Positions 1 to 6,433 of a stretch of DNA of 31,604 nt are shown piece by piece (position 1 is the first letter of the stretch; each line of letters starts with the position of its first letter). This DNA comes from Firmicutes bacterium UBA2296. Its GTDB lineage: Bacteria > Bacillota > UBA994. Where the stretch lies: positions 1-31,604 of the forward strand of contig DDWC01000102.1 of assembly GCA_002345475.1 (NCBI GenBank). The letters run 5' to 3'. The notes beneath the pieces were generated by a model. That model was not told where the DNA came from. It saw nothing but the letters and a program-made list of their open reading frames with translations, and ran no database searches. A program made the translations under genes and the position numbers.

Positions 1-98
1 CGGCGGTGGTCATTTTCACCGCGGACACCTTCTATGCCATAACACCGCAAGATGCCCGGGATTTCTATAAGCAAGTGGTGCAAAAGATAGGGAATTAG
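1..98 (+). CDS. C-terminal tail of an unrecognised protein (partial)
   Basis: An open frame enters from the left edge and stops at TAG 96-98, giving about 31 residues that end in QVVQKIGN. The tail has a strand-like hydrophobic run (AVVIFTADTFYAITP) followed by a short helix. This resembles the end of bacterial PH-domain-like proteins, where an I-x-P motif precedes a final helix, but the fragment is too short to assign. It does not look like an RnfC C terminus, so it gives no sign of an rnf operon upstream. It lies 66 bp before rnfD on the same strand. Confidence 0.5.
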   Translation, partial: AVVIFTADTFYAITPQDARDFYKQVVQKIGN

Positions 99-164
99 GC
101 GTGCATGGTAGAATGCATGGCGTTAACACTTTTGCACATCACGATTTGATCCGGAGGTACGTTT

Positions 165-1043
165 ATGAAGATGATGAAGGGCATGCTCCTGGCGCTGACG
201 CCAGTGGCTTTGGGTGCGCTATATTTCTACCGGCTTAGTGCTTTACTGCTTATAGTTGTCAGTGTAGGATCGGCTTTAGCAGCTGAGGCCGCATGGTTGT
301 ATGTGAAAACCAAGTCGCTCAAGAAACTTTCGGATGGCAGTGCCGCGGTCACGGGGCTGTTGCTGGCCTTGACGGTTTCCCCGTCATTGCCGCTATACGT
401 TATGGCCGCAGCGGCAGTTTTCGGAATTATTGTGGGCAAACAGCTATTCGGCGGGTATGGCAAGAACCTCTTCAACCCCGCTCTGGCGGGCAGGCTCTTC
501 ATAGTCTATGCCTTTCCTGGCACCATGAGCCCATGGTTAAGCCCGGTGGATCTCGTGAGCACTGCCACGCCGTTACAGGTGTTTCGCAGCAGTCAGATGA
601 CGACGCCGGTTATGAACCTGTTTATTGGCAATGTCGCCGGCAGCATCGGCGAAACTTCAGCCCTGCTCTTACTGCTTGGCGCGGGGTGGTTATTTTACAA
701 ACGCTATGCCAACTGGCGTGTTTCAGTGGGAGTGCTGGGGGCAGTATCCGTCATCGCTCTGCTTCACGGTCAGAGTCCTCTCTTTCACATTCTCTCCGGT
801 AGCGTGCTACTGGGCGCTCTGTACATGGCTACCGATCCCATGACTTCGCCGCGCACGCAGAATGGGCGCTACATCTTTGGCGTACTGGTTGGCGTTTTGG
901 TAATGGCGATGCGGCTGTACGGCTGGCTGCCGGAGGGGACGACTTTCGCCATCCTGGGGGCCAACGCGGTGGTGCCTATGATAAACAAGCTGACCGCCAG
1001 GAAGAAACGAAGCGCCGCCACGAGGGTCGAGGCCAAGGCATAA
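165..1043 (+). CDS. rnfD: RnfD-type electron transport membrane subunit (NqrB/RnfD family)
   Basis: This 292-residue polytopic membrane protein belongs to the NqrB/RnfD family, which carries a covalently bound FMN and passes electrons through ion-pumping Rnf/Nqr complexes. Visible family marks are GKQLFGGYGKNLFNPALAGR (about 91-110), DLVSTATPL (129-137) matching the S-x-A-T flavinylation motif with T135 the likely FMN threonine, and MATDPMTSPRT (221-231). About eight to ten hydrophobic segments fill the rest. GGAGGT lies 7 nt before the ATG, and a terminator follows the stop directly. The usual partners rnfC, G, E, A and B are absent downstream, and the tail upstream does not resemble RnfC. 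It is therefore an orphan in this view. The family call is firm; membership of a complete Rnf complex is not shown. Confidence 0.9.
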   Translation: MKMMKGMLLALTPVALGALYFYRLSALLLIVVSVGSALAAEAAWLYVKTKSLKKLSDGSAAVTGLLLALTVSPSLPLYVMAAAAVFGIIVGKQLFGGYGKNLFNPALAGRLFIVYAFPGTMSPWLSPVDLVSTATPLQVFRSSQMTTPVMNLFIGNVAGSIGETSALLLLLGAGWLFYKRYANWRVSVGVLGAVSVIALLHGQSPLFHILSGSVLLGALYMATDPMTSPRTQNGRYIFGVLVGVLVMAMRLYGWLPEGTTFAILGANAVVPMINKLTARKKRSAATRVEAKA

Positions 1044-1054
1044 AGTAGCATTAC

Positions 1055-1085
1055 AGGACGGGGACTGACAGCCCCGTCCTTTTTG
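1055..1085 (+). terminator. Rho-independent terminator after rnfD
   Basis: A 9-bp perfect GC-rich stem (AGGACGGGG, 1055-1063, with CCCCGTCCT, 1072-1080) has an 8-nt loop and is followed by TTTTTG. It closes the rnfD transcript 12 bp after the stop codon, so the downstream MutS-like gene needs its own promoter. Confidence 0.92.
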
Positions 1086-1175
1086 CTTTTTCGTGGAAAC
1101 ACTAGAAGGAAACGTTACACTGGTTGCGACGTAGTAGTTTGTTGAATGCGGGTTACCAGGGAAGGGGAACTGCAA

Positions 1176-2834
1176 GTGAACTATCTGCCTATATTACTGG
1201 GGCTACTGGCGGCAGTTATCATAGCCGCGGCTGATTCCTACCGCCGTGGGCGAAAGATCAGACGAAATATACGCGACACCTGGGGAAACCCTCCTGTCAA
1301 GCAGCGTTGGGATGTTTTGGAGAGTGTGGCTACCTACTGGAACGAGAAAAGTCATTGCCAGCCCGGCGCGAATGATCTCGATGCAATAACATGGAATGAC
1401 CTGGACATGGACAAGGTCTTTGCCAGGATCAACGCCACTTGTTCCAGCGTAGGCTCAGAATACCTCTACGCCAGACTGCACGAGGTAGCGTACTCTGCAG
1501 AGGAGCTCTCTGACTTTGAGGGATTAGTGCAGTGCATGGAGAGGCAACCCGAGTTAAGGGAGCGGGTCGCTTTGTGTCTCCACCGTCTGGGCAAGAACGA
1601 CTATAACGGAGTATCAGGATTCATGTTTGATCCCGCAGGACGAAGGTTACGCTATCCCTACGTCTATCCGCTGCTGGCCATTCTGCCAGTGCTGGCGCTT
1701 GGCCTGGCATTTTTTGACTGGCAGGCTGGGTTGATTGCTTTAGTAGCCGTCTCAGGCGTCAACGGGGTGTTTTATTACAAAGGCAAGGCGCAATTGGCGG
1801 GGGAGTTTGTGGCGGTGTCCTATATTACGTCGATTGTAGCAACGGCTGGCAAGTTACAGAAGCTGACTAGGCAAGAGCTTCCTCTTTTCTCGGTCAACCT
1901 GCGCGAGCTTGCAAAGGCTCTAAAGCCAGTGCAACGGTTTGGTAGCGCTTTTCTGGCGGGAGCCCGGACCGAGATGGAGCTGTTGCTGGAGTACCTTAAG
2001 ATAATCTTTATGGTGGACTATCTCAGTTACAACCGCGTGGTGGCAACAATAAGTAGACGCCACAGCGAGTTTCATCAACTGTGGCGTGAGATTGGGCGCC
2101 TTGACGCTGCTTTGGCGGTGGCGTCCTACCGCACAAGTGTCGGCAACTACTGTCGCCCAGAGTTTGTGGCAGACTTCGTCATGAGGGGACACGATGTATA
2201 TCATCCTTTGGTAGAGACGCCTGTACCAAACCCGCTGGATTTTTCGCGCAGCGTAATCATTACGGGATCCAATGCTTCGGGCAAGTCAACATACGTGAAA
2301 GCAGTCGCCATAAATGCGGTTTTCGCGCAAAGTATACACACCTGTCTGGCAACAAGTATGGCCATGAAACCGTCAAAAGTACTGACCTCTATGGCGGTGC
2401 GGGACAATGTTGTGGAGGGCGACAGCTATTTTATCGCCGAGATAAAGTCTTTACGTCGCATTCTCACGGCCCTAAGCGACGAAGTCCCCGTGTTATGTTT
2501 TGTAGACGAAATCCTAAAGGGCACAAACACTGTAGAGAGGATAGCAGCTTCATCGGCGATACTCGACTATCTTGCTGAGAGCAACTGCCTTTGCATGGTG
2601 GCGTCTCATGATATAGAGCTAACTGAACTGCAGGAGGAAGCATACGATAATCTGCATTTCCGCGAGCAGATTACGGAGAGCGGGATAGAGTTTGACTACC
2701 GAATCAGGCCTGGCAGAACTACCACACGTAACGCCATCAAGTTGCTTTCGCATCTGCAATACCCAAGCCGGGTGGTGTCTCAAGCGACTTCGCTAGCCGA
2801 AAACTTCTCATCTACACGCAAGTGGCAGAAATAA
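1176..2834 (+). CDS. Membrane-anchored MutS-like ATPase
   Basis: This is a MutS-family protein of about 552 residues with a complete C-terminal MutS ATPase domain: Walker A GSNASGKST (about 364-372) and Walker B PVLCFVDE followed by ILKGTNTVER (about 438-455). It lacks the mismatch-recognition domain of MutS1 and the Smr domain of MutS2. Instead it has a hydrophobic N terminus and a hydrophobic pair near 160-195, so it is probably a membrane protein. Such shortened MutS homologues occur in Firmicutes, and their role is unproven. I chose GTG 1176 because AGGGAAGGGGA sits 6 nt upstream; an in-frame ATG at 1146 has no such site. The 3' end overlaps the convergent esterase gene by 23 bp. Confidence 0.87.
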   Translation: MNYLPILLGLLAAVIIAAADSYRRGRKIRRNIRDTWGNPPVKQRWDVLESVATYWNEKSHCQPGANDLDAITWNDLDMDKVFARINATCSSVGSEYLYARLHEVAYSAEELSDFEGLVQCMERQPELRERVALCLHRLGKNDYNGVSGFMFDPAGRRLRYPYVYPLLAILPVLALGLAFFDWQAGLIALVAVSGVNGVFYYKGKAQLAGEFVAVSYITSIVATAGKLQKLTRQELPLFSVNLRELAKALKPVQRFGSAFLAGARTEMELLLEYLKIIFMVDYLSYNRVVATISRRHSEFHQLWREIGRLDAALAVASYRTSVGNYCRPEFVADFVMRGHDVYHPLVETPVPNPLDFSRSVIITGSNASGKSTYVKAVAINAVFAQSIHTCLATSMAMKPSKVLTSMAVRDNVVEGDSYFIAEIKSLRRILTALSDEVPVLCFVDEILKGTNTVERIAASSAILDYLAESNCLCMVASHDIELTELQEEAYDNLHFREQITESGIEFDYRIRPGRTTTRNAIKLLSHLQYPSRVVSQATSLAENFSSTRKWQK

Positions 2835-3732
2835 AGGTAAAGATCTCCTGCATGGCGCTTGTGGCCTCGGGGAAAAGGGGAGCCATGACGGGGTAACAGT
2901 GAAAAAGGCCCTCGCCGACCTGCAAAGTGACCTTTACCCCTGACTTACGGGCTTTTTCGGCAAACATGCGGGAGTCGTCCAGCAGTACCTCGTCACTTCC
3001 GGCAAAGATCAGCAGAGGGGGCAATCCGTGCAAGTCACCATAGTAAGGGGAAATGTACGGAAGCTCGGGATCGCTAGCGCCCGCGTAATGCCGACCAAAG
3101 GCCTGGGGTGTACCCTTGGGGGATAAGCACCTGTTCAGGTTGGTTGCGTGGGACTTGCCGGTGCATTTAAGATCCGTGTACGGGGACAACACCACTGCCC
3201 TGCTAGGAAGCGGTAAGTCGCGGTCCCTTATGGCCAAAAGGGTGGAAAGACACAAACCACCGCCGCCGGAGTCCCCGGCGAAGACAATGTTGTCCGGTGG
3301 TATGCCGTCTGCGAGCAGCCACTCGTAAGCGGCCAAAGCATCCTCCAGCGCCGCGGGGTAGGGGTGCTCAGGAGCCAAACGGTACTCGAAGACAAGCGCC
3401 TTCGCGTTGCTGCCCTGCACGAACTTGGCAACGATACCTCTGTGTGCAGCGCAGGTGCCAGAAACGTAGCCCCCGCCGTGAAAGTACAGCAGCACCTTCC
3501 CATTCACAGGGCTACTCGAGGAGGATATCCACTCGGCATAAAGGTCGCCGATGGGGACAGGTGTAACAGATATGCCAGGCGGCAAGTTGCCGAAACGGGC
3601 CGCACCGGTCTCCACCTCGCGGCGGAAGTCCTCAATGGCGGCTAGCGTAGAGCAGTCAACGGCTGGTTTTTTCTTAAACAAATTACGATTTCTCAACATG
3701 GTGCCCACCAGGCGTGCGCGCAGGCTTGGCAT
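2812..3732 (-). CDS. Alpha/beta hydrolase, hormone-sensitive-lipase (HSL) family esterase
   Basis: A 306-residue carboxylesterase of the HSL group. It has the HGGGY oxyanion-hole motif (85-89), the nucleophile elbow GDSGGG with S155, the acid in GSDEVLLDD (D247) and H278 in GLFHCY, so the catalytic triad is complete. It likely hydrolyses short-chain or aromatic esters in the cytoplasm. The ATG at 3732 has GGGAGGGG just upstream; a TTG 15 bp earlier sits inside that site and is unlikely. It lies 26 bp behind the tetR gene, so the two form one operon, and TetR regulation of the esterase through its ligand is a reasonable inference. Its stop lies inside the end of the convergent MutS-like gene. 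Confidence 0.92.
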   Translation of the reverse strand: MPSLRARLVGTMLRNRNLFKKKPAVDCSTLAAIEDFRREVETGAARFGNLPPGISVTPVPIGDLYAEWISSSSSPVNGKVLLYFHGGGYVSGTCAAHRGIVAKFVQGSNAKALVFEYRLAPEHPYPAALEDALAAYEWLLADGIPPDNIVFAGDSGGGGLCLSTLLAIRDRDLPLPSRAVVLSPYTDLKCTGKSHATNLNRCLSPKGTPQAFGRHYAGASDPELPYISPYYGDLHGLPPLLIFAGSDEVLLDDSRMFAEKARKSGVKVTLQVGEGLFHCYPVMAPLFPEATSAMQEIFTFISATCV

Positions 3733-3758
3733 GGTTTCCCCTCCCAACTGAAATTGTC

Positions 3759-4388
3759 TTAGCTTCGCTCGGCGTCCGGGCCTGTCGTGTCGTTCGTCAC
3801 CATGCCAACCAGAATTCTGTAGTCAGGCACCTTGAAATCAGGCCCTAACGAGGCCTTAAGAATGGCCAACCCCGCCAGCGCTGACCAGAACAGCATAGCC
3901 ATGTCCGCAGGCGGAAAATCCTTGAAGGTGCCCTTCTTTTGCCCCTCACTGACAATCCCGGCTATTACGCTGTGCAACAGTGACCTGCCGCTCACGATGG
4001 CCTTAGCTTCTTCAGGCACCGTTTCATACACCGAAGCCTGAACAATCAGCAGAAAATTGAGGGCGGCGGCTTCTCCCGTGGCGAATCCTGCAAACAGCTG
4101 CTCCGAAGCCAGACCTATTTTCTCGTCCGGCGGCAGCGGCAGTTCTTCGAGGGCCAGGGCCGCCTCGCTCATGCGGGCGTACGCCGTCCGTATGAGCTCC
4201 ACAAAAATATCTTCTTTTGAGTCAAAGTAGTGGTAGGCCAGGCCTTGCGAAACCCCCGCCGCCTGGGCGATGTCATGCATGCGGGTGGCGCTCAGTCCCT
4301 TGCGTACAAAGATGCGCAGGGCATGATGCAGGAGAATATCCCGTCGTTCTTCGCGGAGGCGTTCACTGGCTTCCTTTTGACGTGGCAT
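3759..4388 (-). CDS. TetR/AcrR-family transcriptional regulator
   Basis: A 209-residue TetR-type repressor. The N-terminal helix-turn-helix spans about 15-60 (ALRIFVRKGLSATRMHDIAQ, then the recognition helix GVSQGLAYHYF, then the SKEDIF cap). The remaining ~140 residues form a helical ligand-binding domain of the usual length. The ATG at 4388 is preceded by AAGGG; a GTG 9 bp earlier is possible. It is first in an operon with the HSL esterase, and a promoter plus a palindrome immediately upstream suggest autoregulation. The ligand cannot be read from the sequence; fatty or aromatic acyl compounds would fit the esterase partner. Confidence 0.93.
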   Translation of the reverse strand: MPRQKEASERLREERRDILLHHALRIFVRKGLSATRMHDIAQAAGVSQGLAYHYFDSKEDIFVELIRTAYARMSEAALALEELPLPPDEKIGLASEQLFAGFATGEAAALNFLLIVQASVYETVPEEAKAIVSGRSLLHSVIAGIVSEGQKKGTFKDFPPADMAMLFWSALAGLAILKASLGPDFKVPDYRILVGMVTNDTTGPDAERS

Positions 4389-4402
4389 AGTACACACCCT
4401 TT

Positions 4403-4422
4403 TTGATTAAACGTTCATTCAA
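4403..4422. promoter_or_regulatory. Candidate TetR operator
   Basis: A 20-bp imperfect inverted repeat, TTGATTAAACGTTCATTCAA, reads the same on both strands at 16 of 20 positions and centres on AACGTT. It overlaps the expected transcription start of the tetR promoter at 4428-4456 and lies 15 bp before the tetR start codon, the usual place for a TetR autoregulatory site. Confidence 0.6.
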
Positions 4423-4427
4423 TAAAT

Positions 4428-4456
4428 AAGATACTACGATTCCATGCCAAAAGCAA
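4428..4456 (-). promoter_or_regulatory. SigA-type promoter of the tetR-esterase operon
   Basis: On the minus strand, TTGCTT (-35, 4451-4456) and TATCTT (-10, 4428-4433) are separated by exactly 17 bp. The predicted start falls near 4421, inside the palindrome at 4403-4422. Confidence 0.6.
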
Positions 4457-4530
4457 GTCACATCTTTCCGTTTCTACAACAGAACTTAGAACCAGTTCAG
4501 GCTAAAGAACAGGCCTCAGGTAGTCTGAGC

Positions 4531-4566
4531 AAAAAGCCACTCCACCCAGCAAGGGGGAGTGGCTTT
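4531..4566 (-). terminator. Terminator of the dnaK operon
   Basis: An 11-bp stem (4533-4543 with 4556-4566, core GCCACTCC/GGAGTGGC) is followed on the minus strand by a run of T. It lies about 30 bp after the cbpM stop and closes the dnaK-grpE-dnaJ-cbpM unit. Confidence 0.88.
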
Positions 4567-4594
4567 CCCGTGGTCAACATCAGCGGTGATGCCC

Positions 4595-4879
4595 CTAGAT
4601 TCCTCTTTGATGGACTTGGCGCAGTTCGTCTTGCAGGTCTTCGATCCGATCGAGCAGGTCGACTATAATGGCCGCACCAGCCATATTGACGCCGCAATTT
4701 TGCTTCAAACGCAATATCCGGATTAGACGATGCAGTTCTGTTCGGCTTATGCTACCATCCGAGAGGTCGATGATTCCCATCTCATTATAGAGAACTAACA
4801 CGTCTGGATGAAATCCCGCCTGGGAGATGTCCATGTCATGCTTGGGTTCTGTGTGTTGGTATATCCGAACTAACCTCAT
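4595..4879 (-). CDS. cbpM: CbpM/HspR-like MerR-type chaperone modulator
   Basis: A 94-residue protein resembling CbpM and the MerR-type HTH of HspR. It has a GFHPDVLVLYNEMGII segment followed by a helical NMAGAAIIVDLLDRIEDLQDEL tail (quoted only in part as the family mark). CbpM binds the J domain of CbpA and restrains its co-chaperone activity, while HspR represses dnaK operons. It directly follows the dnaJ/cbpA gene, the classic cbpA-cbpM arrangement. I chose ATG 4879 because AGGGGGTGAG lies just upstream; a GTG at 4888 would overlap the dnaJ stop by 4 nt but has no room for a binding site. Whether it acts on the J protein, on DNA, or on both is open. Confidence 0.82.
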   Translation of the reverse strand: MRLVRIYQHTEPKHDMDISQAGFHPDVLVLYNEMGIIDLSDGSISRTELHRLIRILRLKQNCGVNMAGAAIIVDLLDRIEDLQDELRQVHQRGI

Positions 4880-4884
4880 TGCGC

Positions 4885-5871
4885 TCACCCCCTAATGACG
4901 CGAAGTTCGTGCAGCCTCTTGTAGAGTGCGACCTCTTCTTCGCTCAATTTAGCAGGTACATCAATGATCAGGCGAACATACTGGCTGCCGCGAGCGCCGT
5001 TTTTCATGGGCAGTCCCTTGCCACGCAGGCGCAACCGGTTGCCGGCGTGGCTGTCTGGTGGGACTCGCACACTAACGTCTCCATCGAGTGTCGGCACGCT
5101 GATTTTGTCGCCCAGCAGAGCTTGTTCTGGGCGAATGACTACTTCAATCTCTACATCGTCCCCTTTAACTCTATAAACCGGATGTGTCTGAAGGCTTACC
5201 TTCAACAACAAGTCACCGCTGGCTGCTCCGCCGAGGCCTTTGATTCCCTGATCACGCAAACGAATGCGACTACCTTCACGAATGCCGGCAGGCACCCGCA
5301 CTGTTAGTGTCCTCTCCTCTGTCACGGACCCGGTCCCACCACATTGCTGGCAGAAATTGCGATCCGTTACGCCGGTCCCGGCACATTTTGGACACACCGA
5401 GGCGCCGCTAAGTCGTATAGAGCGGGTTGCGCCATGATAGGCTTCCTCGAGACTTAGTTCAATCTCGCTTTCCAGGTCGCCACCCTTAACAGGCCGCTCG
5501 ACGGCCCGGCCACCCTGGCTCGAGCGATTAATTTCATCGCCAAAAAAGGTGTTAAAGAAGTCGCTGAAACCGCCTTCGAAGCCCCGTGACTGGCGCGCCC
5601 CACCCCTGTCAGTGGGTGGTGGGACGGCCTCGCCTTCCTGCCAGCGGCTACCGAGGCGGTCATAACGCGAGCGCTTGTCCGGGTCCATCAACACGGTGTT
5701 GGCTTCATTTATCTGCTTGAAGCGCTGCTCTGCCTCTTCTTTCGCCTTGCCAGGGTGAAGGTCGGGATGCCACTTGCGGGCTTGCTTACGGTAAGCCGCC
5801 TTAATCTCCTTTTCGGTCGCATCGCGCTTCACACCTAAGAGGCTGTAGTAGTCTTGAAATTTGACAGACAT
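4885..5871 (-). CDS. DnaJ/CbpA-type Hsp40 co-chaperone with a half zinc-binding region
   Basis: A 328-residue J protein that stimulates DnaK ATPase and delivers substrates. The J domain (about 6-72) has HPD at 35-37. A Gly/Phe-rich linker follows (about 88-120), then the two-part DnaJ C-terminal substrate domain to the end. The zinc region holds only two CxxCxGxG motifs (C160/C163 and C174/C177) instead of the four of DnaJ or none of CbpA. The start at 5871 has AGGAGGAG 6 nt upstream; the six codons before it are unlikely. It sits between grpE and cbpM. The partner gene argues for a CbpA-like role, and the two zinc motifs make it an intermediate type. Confidence 0.93.
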   Translation of the reverse strand: MSVKFQDYYSLLGVKRDATEKEIKAAYRKQARKWHPDLHPGKAKEEAEQRFKQINEANTVLMDPDKRSRYDRLGSRWQEGEAVPPPTDRGGARQSRGFEGGFSDFFNTFFGDEINRSSQGGRAVERPVKGGDLESEIELSLEEAYHGATRSIRLSGASVCPKCAGTGVTDRNFCQQCGGTGSVTEERTLTVRVPAGIREGSRIRLRDQGIKGLGGAASGDLLLKVSLQTHPVYRVKGDDVEIEVVIRPEQALLGDKISVPTLDGDVSVRVPPDSHAGNRLRLRGKGLPMKNGARGSQYVRLIIDVPAKLSEEEVALYKRLHELRVIRG

Positions 5872-5922
5872 AGAACTCCTCCTAATCAAACCGCAGAGTT
5901 CTGCCCGGGTAACTCGGGTCCT

Positions 5923-6402
5923 CTATGTCGGGTCTGAGGACTTGACCACCATCACCTTAGCCGGCCGAAGTAGCAGATCATCGAGCAGGTATCCAGGCGA
6001 AACCACTCCAGCGACACAGCCGTCCCTGTAGGCTTCATTCTCAATGTAGCCGAGTCCTTCGTGCTCCACGGGGTCGAAAATCTGGCCAAGACAATCCACC
6101 TGTCTCACACCCTGCTTTTGCATGAACAGGTCTAATTGCCTGCGTATGATTTCCAGGCCTTCTGCAGTAGCCGGGTCATGCACCTGTGCGCGAGCCTGGT
6201 CAAAATAGTCGAGAAATGTGAGCAAATCCAGGAGTATCTCTTTTCTAGACCTAAGGTATTGTGCCGCCGCATCTCGCTCTACACGTTTTCGATAGTTTTC
6301 AAAATCTGCCAGCGTGCGCATATGACGCTGTTTTTCGTCCGCAAGCGCTTGCTGAATCTCATCTACGGTAGTGTCCTTGGGGGCTTCCTTGTCGTTCAAC
6401 AT
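5923..6402 (-). CDS. grpE: GrpE nucleotide exchange factor
   Basis: A 159-residue GrpE, the exchange factor that releases ADP from DnaK. Family marks are DFENYRKR in the long helix (about 32-39) and the C-terminal beta domain ending VVSPGYLLDDLLLRPAKVMV. It is on the short side because the N-terminal unstructured part is nearly missing. The start is ambiguous: GGAGGG is followed at once by ATG ATG TTG, with spacing of 0, 3 and 6 nt. I use the second ATG (6402), but the TTG at 6399 has the best spacing. It begins 32 bp after dnaK. The open frame extends further upstream into dnaK, but that part is a shadow. Confidence 0.92.
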   Translation of the reverse strand: MLNDKEAPKDTTVDEIQQALADEKQRHMRTLADFENYRKRVERDAAAQYLRSRKEILLDLLTFLDYFDQARAQVHDPATAEGLEIIRRQLDLFMQKQGVRQVDCLGQIFDPVEHEGLGYIENEAYRDGCVAGVVSPGYLLDDLLLRPAKVMVVKSSDPT

Positions 6403-6433
6403 CATCCCTCCAAAAGGCAGTTTGCTATTGCCA

